From contig OZ253444.1 of the NCBI GenBank assembly GCA_965261065.1, forward strand, positions 1,240,001-1,304,000: 64,000 bases of DNA, read 5' to 3'. The notes beneath the pieces are model-generated. The model made no database searches and had not been told where the DNA came from. It saw only the letters and a program-made list of their open reading frames with translations. The position numbers and the translations under genes are program-made. Positions 27,610-36,072 of this stretch are shown here, piece by piece. Numbering within the stretch: position 1 is the stretch's first letter; the number at the start of each line of letters is the position of its first letter. This DNA comes from JAKZVK01 sp965261065. GTDB taxonomy: Bacteria > Acidobacteriota > Terriglobia > Bryobacterales > UBA6623.

Positions 27610-27766
27610 CGCACCGGTCACCTACGAGGCGGCGGCGCGAGGCGCCGGCTTCGACGACTTCCGCTGGGTCGACGCTATGCTGGAGCCGACTGAGCGGGAC
27701 GATCCCTTCTGGGACGACTTTCTGACTTACACGCCGCTGACCGCCTTCAGTGCGTCGAAACGGTGA
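27610..27766 (+). pseudogene. C-terminal fragment of a SAM-dependent methyltransferase
   Basis: The frame ends APVTYEAAARGAGFDDFRWV, DAMLEPTERDDPFWDDFLTY, TPLTAFSASKR. The pattern 'Y..A...AGF...RW' and 'FW.DFL....' is typical of class I methyltransferase C-termini. No N-terminal part nearby. Confidence 0.5.
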
Positions 27767-28016
27767 CTCACACGACCTGCGACCGCATGAGTCCGGAGCG
27801 CCATCGGTCGTTCTCCAATAGGCTAAGATCGAGCTGTTCCAGATCGGCGCTGATGTCACAAACACGAACTCCTTGCTGGGTAACCGCCCCCCTCCGGCCC
27901 GATTTTCTAGACTTCATCGTTTGTGCTCCGCGCTGCCCCGACGCGCTTGCAACAGCCCCGGTAAACCGCCGCGCCCGTCGATTTGGAGCTCCCTCGATTT
28001 TCGCTAGCATTACCAA

Positions 28017-28997
28017 ATGACGAATCATAGTGTTTGCCCATTTTTGATTCCCTTAGCCCTACTGTGCACCGCGCTGCCGGCTTTCGGCGCCGCTGAAACC
28101 CTGCCTTGCGCGGATCGCTCCGTCACCGCCAGCGCCGTGCACACACCGGAGGACGTTAAATCGTTCGTTCAGTGCGCCTACGAGTTTGTCCAGGAAATGG
28201 GATTTGAGGAGGCCCGCCGGGCCTTCAACGAGGACGAGCGTTGGAAAAGCGGCCCAATCTATATCTTCGTCTCCGAAGCGACATCGCTGAGCGATCAGGC
28301 GCGACTCTTCGTCTTCCCGCCCGCCCGGTCGCGGGAAGGATCATCGTTAGGGCTGCTGATCGACGCCTTTGGCAACGACTACTACAAGGAACAGCATCGT
28401 ATCGTAAGCAGCTTCGGCGCCGGGTGGCTCTATTACTCCTTCACCAATCCAGCGACAGGCAGGGATGAGCCGAAGTATTCCTACATCAAGAAAATTGACT
28501 GGGAAGGGAACCTGGCCGCGATCGGCGCGGGCATCTACCGCCGTGACATTCCCGGCACCTGCGAGAGCGAAGAGGTCAACGCCAGGGGGCTCGATGCCAC
28601 GCCTTCCAACGAGAGGCTGCAGGAGTTCGTCCGCTGCGCCGCGATGGAGCTTGAATCGCAGGGGTACTTCGCCCTCCGGGCGCTGTCAAGCGATCCGCGC
28701 TGGAGGAACGGCTCGATCTACCTGTTCGGCCTGGACACCTACGGCAACGCGCTGTTCAGCGGCGATCCCTACAGCCAGTGGTATGGCCTCATTGCTCCCG
28801 AGTTGAACGACCATATGGGCGGACCCTTCGGCGGCCGGGATGTGGTGAGCGTCGGCGACGCGTTCGGGGAAACCTTCCTGTACTACTCGACGCGCAATCC
28901 CGCCAGCGGAATGATGCAGAACAAGGTGACTTTCGTCAAGAGGGTCGTGGCCTATGGCCTGCCCATCCTGGTCGGAGCCGGCTATTACCTGGATTGA
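28017..28997 (+). CDS. Exported protein with two Cache-type sensor domains
   Basis: 326 residues. Signal peptide (MTNHSVCPFLIPLALLCTAL...AFGA), then two similar halves. Half 1 (about 40-180): 'VQCAYEFVQEMGFEEARRAF', 'GPIYIFV', 'DAFGNDYYKE', 'GWLYYSFTNPATGR'. Half 2 (about 200-325): 'VRCAAMELESQGYFALRAL', 'GSIYLFGLDTYGN', 'TFLYYSTRNPASG'. These are Cache-fold features as in periplasmic ligand sensors, but no kinase or chemoreceptor module follows. Possibly a ligand-binding periplasmic protein. Between relics and an IS1595 copy. Confidence 0.8.
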   Translation: MTNHSVCPFLIPLALLCTALPAFGAAETLPCADRSVTASAVHTPEDVKSFVQCAYEFVQEMGFEEARRAFNEDERWKSGPIYIFVSEATSLSDQARLFVFPPARSREGSSLGLLIDAFGNDYYKEQHRIVSSFGAGWLYYSFTNPATGRDEPKYSYIKKIDWEGNLAAIGAGIYRRDIPGTCESEEVNARGLDATPSNERLQEFVRCAAMELESQGYFALRALSSDPRWRNGSIYLFGLDTYGNALFSGDPYSQWYGLIAPELNDHMGGPFGGRDVVSVGDAFGETFLYYSTRNPASGMMQNKVTFVKRVVAYGLPILVGAGYYLD

Positions 28998-29054
28998 GGG
29001 TCCGTAGGCCAGGGAGAAGCGGTTCTTTAGGGTAGCGCCCAGAATCGTGCGATT

Positions 29055-30081
29055 GGGGTATGCACTTTACTCCCGAGACCCCAACATATAGCATGCGGGG
29101 CTGTGGAGGACTACCCGCGGACGCTGGAGGAGTTTGAGGGGCGTTTTGCCACTGAGCAGGCGTGTCGCGAGTATCTGATGCAACTGCGCTGGCCACAGGG
29201 TTTTGTGTGTCCCCGCTGTGGAGGGCGGAGAGCTCGGCCCAGCCGGCGGGGCCTGCTGCGGTGTGGGCAATGCGATTATCAGGCTTCGGTGACGGCGGGC
29301 ACGATTTTCCAGGACACGCGCCTGCCGCTGCGCACCTGGTTTCGGACCATGTGGTGGGTGACCAGCCAGAAAAACGGGGCGAGCGCACTGGGACTGCAAA
29401 GCATCTTGGGTCTGGGAAGCTACCGTACCGCCTGGGCGTTGCTGCACAAGCTGCGGCGCGCGATGGTGCGGCCCGGCCGCCGAGAACGGCTCAGCGGTCG
29501 CGTGGAGGTCGACGAGACCTATGTGGGGGGCGCAGAAGAGGGACTGCGCGGACGGCAGACGCAGAAAAAAGCACTGCTAGCCATCGCCGCCGAGGAAGAC
29601 GGCGCGGGGATAGGAAGGATCCGTATGAAGCGCATCCGCGGAGCGTCCAAGCAACAGCTGCACGGCTTCATCCAAGAGGCTGTCGAGCCCGACAGCACGA
29701 TCCACACCGACGGCTGGGAAGGGTACGTCGGCCTGGAGGCGCTTGGCTATCGGCACGAGTACGACTTTCTGGCCGGTTCGAGCCAGTCGGCCTCCGAGCT
29801 GTTGCCCCACGTTCACCGGGTGGCTGCCCTGTTGAAGCGCTGGTTGATCGGGACGCACCAAGGCGCTGTGAGCCGTGAACACCTGGACTATTACCTGGAT
29901 GAGTATACGTTTCGATTCAATCGACGACGCTCTCGTCACCTGGGAAAGCTCTTCTACCGGCTTGTACAACAGGCCGCGACCGTTGGGCCCACGACCTATT
30001 CAGAGATGGTCCAACACCTACGCGGCAGGCGGACCGGCCAACCACAAGATGTGGGGTAGTCGGGAGTGAAGTGCATACCCC
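29055..30081 (+). mobile_element. IS1595-family element of a second type
   Basis: 1027 bp, ends GGGGTATGCACTTTACTCCC and (inverted) GGGGTATGCACTTCACTCCC. Flanking 8-mers do not match, so no TSD is visible. Clearly different from the 1031-bp type. Confidence 0.85.
29103..30059 (+). CDS. IS1595-family transposase, second type
   Basis: 318 residues from GTG. Zinc ribbon CPRCGGRRARPSRRGLLRCG plus QC, 'SVTAGTIFQDTRLPL', DDE core 'VEVDETYVGGAEEG', 'STIHTDGWEGY', 'THQGAVSREHLDYYLDEYTF'. Intact. Confidence 0.9.
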   Translation: MEDYPRTLEEFEGRFATEQACREYLMQLRWPQGFVCPRCGGRRARPSRRGLLRCGQCDYQASVTAGTIFQDTRLPLRTWFRTMWWVTSQKNGASALGLQSILGLGSYRTAWALLHKLRRAMVRPGRRERLSGRVEVDETYVGGAEEGLRGRQTQKKALLAIAAEEDGAGIGRIRMKRIRGASKQQLHGFIQEAVEPDSTIHTDGWEGYVGLEALGYRHEYDFLAGSSQSASELLPHVHRVAALLKRWLIGTHQGAVSREHLDYYLDEYTFRFNRRRSRHLGKLFYRLVQQAATVGPTTYSEMVQHLRGRRTGQPQDVG

Positions 30082-30096
30082 GACCGGAGAGTTGCG

Positions 30097-30120
30097 GGTG
30101 AGGGACGCCGCATCCTCACC
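30097..30120 (+). promoter_or_regulatory. Hairpin in the leader of the 30133 gene
   Basis: GGTGAGG (30097-30103) and CCTCACC (30114-30120) with a 10-base loop, ending 12 bases before the ATG and close to its GGGAG. It may affect translation or be incidental. Confidence 0.3.
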
Positions 30121-30132
30121 TGAGGGAGTCGA

Positions 30133-31164
30133 ATGATGTCAACGAACACGCTCACCAGTCTGGCGATTCTGAAAGTTCACATAGACCAAGGCAAAGACTA
30201 CCTTGACTACCTTCGCCCGTTCATTCTCCAGGTTCTCATTGAACACAATCCCAACCCTATTACAGATGGTGTTGTTCGCAACTATATTTGTGAACAATTT
30301 GGCTTGGAGATTCCTGAACGCACTGTCCAGATAGTTTTGAAACGTATCTGCAGGAAATATTCCCTCAAGAGAGATCACGGCAGATATCAAATAACAGGCG
30401 ATTTGCCAGACCCTCAAATTACCGCTAAGCAAAGCCACGCAGAACGTCATATTGCAGCCGTACTAGGGGGACTGCGCCGGTTCTCACAAGGCACAATCAA
30501 ACCGATCTACAGCGACAAAGAGGCCATCGTCGCCATATGCACGTTTCTCGCCAAGTTCGACGTCGCATGCCTGCGCGCTTACTTGCGAGGGACGACTATT
30601 CCTTCGCTCGCAAAACCCACCCAGGCCGATATCGTGCTAGTCAGTGAATACGTCCAACACGTACAACAGAACGACCCGGAAAGGTTCGACAGTTTTCTTA
30701 TTTTGGTGCAAGGGCATATGTTAGCCAATGCTCTAATGTGCCTCGATCTCGACAAAATCAAGAAAACCTATCAGGGAGTAACATTTTTTTTCGATACACC
30801 CTTGCTTGTCCGGAGACTTGGTGCAGAGGTCAAAGCCAAGCAAGACGCGACCCGAGAATTAATTTCTCTACTGAGTAATCTGGGAGGTGAGGTCACAGCG
30901 TTTTCCCATTCGCGCGAAGAACTTCAGAGAGTGTTGCAGGGGGCCGCTAAGCACTTGGAAAGACCTCATAGTCGTGGCGCTATCGTCCTTGAGGCAAAGA
31001 AACGTGGAACGACAAGATCCGATCTGCTACTTCTTGCAGAGTCGATAGACGATAAACTTATCGAAGCTGGCATTGAGGTTAAGGATACTCCTCGTTATAG
31101 CGAAAGATTTCAGATTGATGAGATGGCGTTTGAACATGTCCTCGAAGATGGGGTGTCGTATTAC
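30133..31164 (+). pseudogene. 5' half of a split wHTH / PIN-like membrane protein gene
   Basis: 344 codons in frame up to the IS border (an IS-derived PAF and stop follow). N-terminal region MMSTNTLTSLAILKVHIDQG ... 'ERTVQIVLKRICRKYSLKRD' looks like a winged helix. A middle part then leads to 'VTFFFDTPLLVRRLGAEVKA', 'LLSNLGGEVTAFSHSREELQ' and 'TRSDLLLLAESIDDKL', which fits the first half of a PIN-like nuclease fold. The remainder is at 35042-35941 in the same orientation and frame. No known function; I recall relatives only as hypothetical proteins. Confidence 0.8.
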
Positions 31165-32829
31165 CCCGCATTTTAAATTTGATGTTTGACATCCCGACCT
31201 TCCAGCGGCCTTGAGCGTCTTTATTCATAGGGGCTAGAGCCCGATGAGGACGCCATGGAGGCCAACACCCAATGGGTGAAAAACAAACCAAGCCATTCCA
31301 GCTAAGTTTCAATGGACTTCTCAAAGTCGATTTCCAGGGATCGCACGTCACTTCCGACGGTGGCCTGATTTTGGTTCGCGAACTGGACGAACGGCTCGGT
31401 CTCGGAGAACTGATTGACGAGCATCTCAGCGACTCCCGGCAAGGCACAAACAAGCAGTTCACGCTCGCTGATCTGTTGCGGCAGTCGGTTTACAGCCGAC
31501 TCGCCGGCTACGAGGACCTCAACGACGCCGAGCGGGTTTCGATCGATCCGACGTTTCGGCTGATCGGTTCGCAGAAGATCTGGGATCGCGGTGCGGCCTT
31601 GACCTCGACGCTGCACGGCTTCGAGACGGAGATGCTGGCGAGCGAAGAGAACCTGCTGGGGCTGATGGCGCTGAACCGAGAGCTGGTCGGGCAAGCGGAA
31701 GCGTTCGACGACGCCGAGCGGGTCGTTCTGGACCTGGACTCCACCGAGAGTCCGGTCCATGGCCAACAGGAAGGCAGTGCCTACAACGGACACTTCGAGT
31801 CGGTCTGCTACCACCCGTTGCTTTTGTTCAACGGTCATGGTGATTGCCTCGCTGCCAAGCTGCGTCCAGGCAACGTGCACAGCGCCGAGGACTGGGATGA
31901 GCTCTTGTTGCCGGAGATCGAGCGCCAACAGGCTGCGGGCAAGCAGGTCGCCTTCCGGGGCGATGCGGCCTTTGCGAAGCCGGAAGTTTATGAGGCTTCG
32001 GAGGAACGCGGAGTACAGTACGCCATTCGCATTCCGGCCAACAAGAGCTTGGAGCTGGAGATCGAAGACATCCTGTTTCGCCCGCCGGGAAGGCCTTCCC
32101 GCAAGCCCTTGGTGCGCTACAAGAGTTTTCGCTATCAGGCGGAGAGTTGGTCGCAGGCGAGGCGGATCGTCGCTAAGGTCGAGCATCACCAGGGCGAGCT
32201 GTTCCCGCGCGTCGGATTCATCGTGACGAGCATGAGCTTGCCGAGCCGCTCGGTGGTGCGCTTCTACAACAAGCGCGGCACGGCGGAACAGTGGATCAAG
32301 GAAGGCAAGCAGGCGACGCACTGGACGCGATTGTCGTGCCATCGATTTCGGGCCAACGAAGTGCGGTTGCAACTGAGCGTGCTGGCCTACAACCTGGGCA
32401 ATCTTTGGCGGCGGCTGGGGCTTCCGCAGCGAATCAAGAGTTGGTCGCTGACGAGCTTGCAACACAGGTTGATGAAGACCGGCGGTCGGCTGGTCAAGCA
32501 CGCGCGGTATTACTGGCTCTTATTGGCGGAGGCACATCTGAACCGGCGGCTGTTCGGCGACATGCTGCACAAGATCTGGGCGCTGCCGCTGCCGAGTGGG
32601 TAGCATTGCCGGAGTGAGGATCAACAGCTTTTGGCTCCAAAAGGTTTCGCAAGGAGCAGTGTCGGCCGGAGCGCCGTTCAAGCCGCTCAATCAACGACTG
32701 TGAGCGGTCGAACCAGCTCTGGCGACTACCAGCAGAGGTGATGTGCAGGGTTCAGCGTGAAAGGACGTGCTGTTCGGAGCGGAGCGGGTGTATACTGTGG
32801 CCGTGCCAGGGCCAAAATGGAAATCCTGG
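31165..32829 (+). mobile_element. IS1380-family element, copy C
   Basis: 1665 bp, subfamily B. Upstream flank ATTAC; downstream flank CTATA does not match it, because the real right border of the moved unit lies at 35036. Confidence 0.92.
31272..32603 (+). CDS. IS1380-family transposase (subfamily B), copy C
   Basis: 443 residues, intact, differs from copy B by E/A near the C-terminus (LLAEAHLNRR). Presumed enzyme for the one-ended event. Confidence 0.92.
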   Translation: MGEKQTKPFQLSFNGLLKVDFQGSHVTSDGGLILVRELDERLGLGELIDEHLSDSRQGTNKQFTLADLLRQSVYSRLAGYEDLNDAERVSIDPTFRLIGSQKIWDRGAALTSTLHGFETEMLASEENLLGLMALNRELVGQAEAFDDAERVVLDLDSTESPVHGQQEGSAYNGHFESVCYHPLLLFNGHGDCLAAKLRPGNVHSAEDWDELLLPEIERQQAAGKQVAFRGDAAFAKPEVYEASEERGVQYAIRIPANKSLELEIEDILFRPPGRPSRKPLVRYKSFRYQAESWSQARRIVAKVEHHQGELFPRVGFIVTSMSLPSRSVVRFYNKRGTAEQWIKEGKQATHWTRLSCHRFRANEVRLQLSVLAYNLGNLWRRLGLPQRIKSWSLTSLQHRLMKTGGRLVKHARYYWLLLAEAHLNRRLFGDMLHKIWALPLPSG

Positions 32830-33062
32830 CTATACCACCGGCAGAGCAACTTCAGCTTGTGGAATAAGGGTTACGATAGCCGTCATGACCTCTTTGGTGG
32901 CTCAGAAGAGGCCACATTGATAGCAGTGCCCTATTGGTTCTACAAGCTCGGAGCGCAGGCCGACCGCGGGACCGTGCTGATTGTGTTGGACGAGAGAGCG
33001 CCGGATTCTTCACGGGACGGCTCGCAGGCGGAGCGGCCCTCCTCCGCCAAGGAGAAACGACC

Positions 33063-33932
33063 TTGAAGACCCCCGCCGGAGGTCTTTTCAGGATGATCAC
33101 GGCCAGCGGGCTGGTGTGCCTGCTGCTTGTGGCCGGCCTGCCACTGCCGGCTGCTGCCCAGAGTTGCCAGGGTTGGAATACAGAGAAGTTTTTCGAGACC
33201 GCAACGGTGGACGAGGTGAAGGCCTGTCTCAGCGCCGGTGAGAACCCGAACAAGTCGGATACAAAAGGACTCACCGCCCTGCATCGGGCGGCGCGGGATA
33301 CCGGTAACCCGGCCGTGATCGAGGCGTTGCTGGATGCGGGCGCCAACCCGCGGACGTACAGCATAGCCGGCAGGCTACCCTGGCATTTTGCGCGGAGGAA
33401 CAAAAAGATCAAAGGCTCGGATTCCTATCAGCGGCTCAGGGTAGAGTCGGCGAAGAAGAGCGACTGGTCCCGAGTGCAGGCAGTGCCGCACGATACCAAG
33501 ACCGGGGTGCGGCTGTACCAGGACGCAGCCTCTCCGGAGAGCCGGAGGATCAAGGGCCGTTTCCACTTGGCCACCGCCGACTCCATCACGCTGGTGATCG
33601 AGGACGGTCAAACGCGCACCTTCCCGAAGCAGGCCGTGCGCAAGGTGCGGACTTGGCGTCCGGTTAAGAAACGAAAGCCGGCGTGGGTCGCCCTGGTGAT
33701 TGTTGCCGTGATAGCGGAATACGCCCTGCACATCGACCTGCCACCCACTATTTTAGAGAGGCTCGGGGGCCACGCAATGATCACCCTCCCAATCGCAGGC
33801 GGTTTTTTCTACGGCTCTCGGATGGGTTCGATTTACGACGTGCCGCCCAAGCACCGGATACTGCCGCAAAGAGACCAGCAGCCAGGTGACCAGGGCACTG
33901 CTTCCGGAAAGCAGGAAGATCCGCTGGATTGA
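33063..33932 (+). CDS. Exported ankyrin-repeat protein with C-terminal membrane segments
   Basis: 289 residues from TTG, with GGAGAAACGACC just upstream; the ATG at 33093 is the alternative. Signal peptide (ITASGLVCLLLVAGLPLPAA), two ankyrin-like units ('ATVDEVKACLSAGENPNKSD', 'GLTALHRAARDTGNPAVIEA-LLDAGANP' in sequence), a beta-rich segment 'GRFHLATADSITLVIEDGQT' like bacterial Sm-like folds, then two hydrophobic stretches (WVALVIVAVIAEYAL; HAMITLPIAGGFFYG) and the tail 'SIYDVPPKHR'. Function unknown. Cargo of the IS1380 unit. Confidence 0.75.
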   Translation: MKTPAGGLFRMITASGLVCLLLVAGLPLPAAAQSCQGWNTEKFFETATVDEVKACLSAGENPNKSDTKGLTALHRAARDTGNPAVIEALLDAGANPRTYSIAGRLPWHFARRNKKIKGSDSYQRLRVESAKKSDWSRVQAVPHDTKTGVRLYQDAASPESRRIKGRFHLATADSITLVIEDGQTRTFPKQAVRKVRTWRPVKKRKPAWVALVIVAVIAEYALHIDLPPTILERLGGHAMITLPIAGGFFYGSRMGSIYDVPPKHRILPQRDQQPGDQGTASGKQEDPLD

Positions 33933-34049
33933 GTGACGACCACGGTCTTGCTGGCACAAGTCCCCTTCCCCGGCTCAGAAGCGCCCCTGACGGGACTTTG
34001 GCCCCAGCCGCTAGTTTGGTCTTGCTCAGGGGGCGTGAGAGAATGGGCC

Positions 34050-35022
34050 ATGCAGCCTAAACGAGACGGCTTGATTCCGATCGGGGAAGCCTTGGCCGAT
34101 CTACCCGGCCCGATCCAGGCGATCCGCAAAACCCCACCACCGGCGCGGCACCACTTCACCGTTGCTGATCAGGTGAACCAGTTGGTCAGCGTCAGCGAAG
34201 CGGACCCCGATCTCGGCTTCATGGCGCGGATGATGGCGCTGTTGCTCCCTGCCTCGCAGCAACCCCGGCAACCGCAAAGAGTACAAGCGCGTCAACGGCC
34301 CCTACACGCTCTACATGACGGCTGGTGGCGGCTGTAAGCTCCCCTTCGGAAACTTTCCGCGCCTGATCTTGGCCTGGGTGTGTACCGAAGCCGTGCAGAC
34401 CCAAAGCCGTGAACTCGTCCTGGGTCGTTCGCTGGCCGAGTTCATGCGGGCGCTGGGGGTCTACAGTAGCGGCGGCGGCAACGTACACACCAAGCTCCGC
34501 AACCAGTTGCGGCGGCTCTTCAACGCTCACGTCCAGTTGGTCTATAAGGATGAGCGCGGCGAAGCCCGCGTGAGTTCGGCTGTGGCCGACCGCACCGAGT
34601 TCTGGTGGAACGAGCGCAAGCCCGACGAGCGGGTGCTGTGGAACAGCAAGATTCGCTTGGGTGAGGACTTCTTCAACGAGATCATCAGCCACCCCGTGCC
34701 GATTGACATGAACACTCTCACGGCCCTCAAACGCTGCGCCCTGGGCCTTGATCTCTACTTGTGGCTTGTTTACCGCACCTTCGCGTTCACTAGCCCGCTG
34801 CGGCTGTCCTGGTCGCACCTGTACCACCAGTTCGATGCGGACCCTTCAAAGGCAGGCACCCACGACACCGTTCAATACTTCCGCCGCAAGGTTCTGCGCG
34901 AGTTGAAGAAGATCAAGCTGTCCTGGCCGGAGTTGAACTACGCGACGGCCAAAGGGATCTTGATCCTCTTGCCTTCGACGCCTGCCATCGCGCCGCCCAA
35001 TCAAGGCCAGCTAGGCCGCTAG
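34050..35022 (+). pseudogene. repA: Plasmid replication initiator RepA, copy 2, one frameshift
   Basis: Start MQPKRDGLIPIGEALADLPG; 'ADPDLGFMARMMAL' then one extra T (CTGTTGCTCC; copy 1 has CTGTGCTCG) shifts the frame; it continues SLPRSNPGNRKEYKRVNGPY, 'LPFGNFPRLILAWVCTEAVQ', 'ELVLGRSLAEFMRALGV', 'FWWNERKPDERVLWNSKIRL' and ends PAIAPPNQGQLGR. Without the extra base it would be 323 residues, a full RepA_C-type initiator. A T-run error in the sequence or a real lesion; otherwise complete. Confidence 0.85.
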
Positions 35023-35041
35023 ATTCTCTATTCCCGATTAC

Positions 35042-35941
35042 AACCCCCGTGCCAGAGAATACGACATCAACTCCGTACGAAGTATCTACGTTATCAGGGG
35101 CAATACCCCAGCACCGTCTGTGGAAAAGGCCCGCGCCGTCTTTGTGACAAGCAATGCTGCGTTTGCGAAAGCTGCTTGGGAGTACGGGAAAGATCACGAG
35201 GCATCCAAAAACGTGTCAAGCGTGATCGCCGATTTCAGCCTAGCGAACATGGCCTGGCTGAAGGCCCCTGTGGGGGCGGCCGCTATACCGACCACCCAAT
35301 TACTTGCTTTCTCCTATGCGGCACTCGAACCTTCCAAAGAGCTGTTAGGCAAATATATGAAGGAGATAGACAGACTGGAGAGTCAAGGGACGATCACTGA
35401 GCGCGATCATCAATTGCTGAGAAGCAGTCCTCGGGCGTACGAAGAACTCATGCACCTGACGCTCGGTGAGGATGCTGCTCTCACGACAGAGACGGTTACG
35501 CAGATGCTCAAACGCGTGACCAACGAGATTAAAAAAGAAGTATCTGAGAGGCTTACAGAGGAGCAAGCGGCCCACCAAGAAACTCGGACCACACTCAGCT
35601 CTCAAAAAGACCGCCATCAAAGGATTATTAGCGACCTTTACTGGCGGTGCCGTCGTGAAGCAGGTGTCGTAGCTTGGATTCTTTCAGCAGTCATAGTAGT
35701 TGCGCCCATTGGCTCACTTGCTGTAGCTGGATTGGGACTGAGTTCGGCCAATCCCATCCTAGCTTGGGTACTCAAGATAAGTGCTATCGTGTTAGCCCTA
35801 CTGACGCTGGTGAATTTTGTGGTGGGCTTTACTGTAAGACGCCTCCATCAGTGGGTGCAGAATCGGTGCTTGACTTGGTTTCTCAAGCGTCAGGCGAAGG
35901 CCATTGCGATCGACCTGGATGAATTCTTAGATATGGAATGA
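35042..35941 (+). pseudogene. 3' half of the split wHTH / PIN-like membrane protein gene
   Basis: Frame opens NPRAREYDINSVRSIYVIRG, continuing the 5' half at 31164. Then 'SVEKARAVFVTSNAAFAKAA' (VTSN: core strand typical of PIN-like folds), 'SVIADFSLANMAWLKAP', 'IDRLESQGTITERDHQLLRS', a coiled-coil segment 'VTNEIKKEVSERLTEEQAAH', and two transmembrane helices (VVAWILSAVIVVAPIGSLAV; ILAWVLKISAIVLALLTLVN) before a basic tail. 299 codons here; 643 in the joined gene. A GTG at 35120 could still start a shortened 273-residue membrane product. Confidence 0.8.
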
Positions 35942-36072
35942 TCGGATGTTGGTTGTAGAAGGCGCATCGCCCCGGACGCTGAACGTTACCGATTATGGCG
36001 AGGTCGTGCTGGCGGAACGCTTGTCCAGCGAATTCGGCGCGTCCAGCACCTTCTGAATGTCGAAGTAGTAAT
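35942..36072. other. Short spacer before IS1380 copy D
   Basis: An open frame from ATG 35947 reads VVEGASPRTLNVTDYGEVVL then AERLSSEFGASSTF and stop (36 codons). Too short to assign. The minus strand is also open for 24 codons. Confidence 0.3.

Larger units (their letters stand above)
31165..35036 (+). mobile_element. One-ended IS1380 transposition unit (IS copy C plus cargo)
   Basis: 3872 bp flanked by a perfect 5-bp repeat, ATTAC (31160-31164 and 35037-35041). Left end is the upstream terminus of IS1380 copy C; the right end is not an IS terminus but ordinary sequence 14 bases after the repA stop (inverted: CGGGAATAGAGAATCTAGC, about 9 of 19 matches to the IS's downstream terminus). Removing the unit and one ATTAC restores the target gene in frame (VSYY-NPRAREYDINS). 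This is the behaviour documented for ISEcp1 (IS1380 family). Cargo: ankyrin gene and repA. Confidence 0.8.

Noticed and set aside
32837..36072. Inversion between IS1380 copies C (+) and D (-)
   Set aside because: The flank pentamers ATTAC/GTAAT would fit, but the true continuation of the split gene is found at 35042 in direct orientation, which an inversion would contradict.
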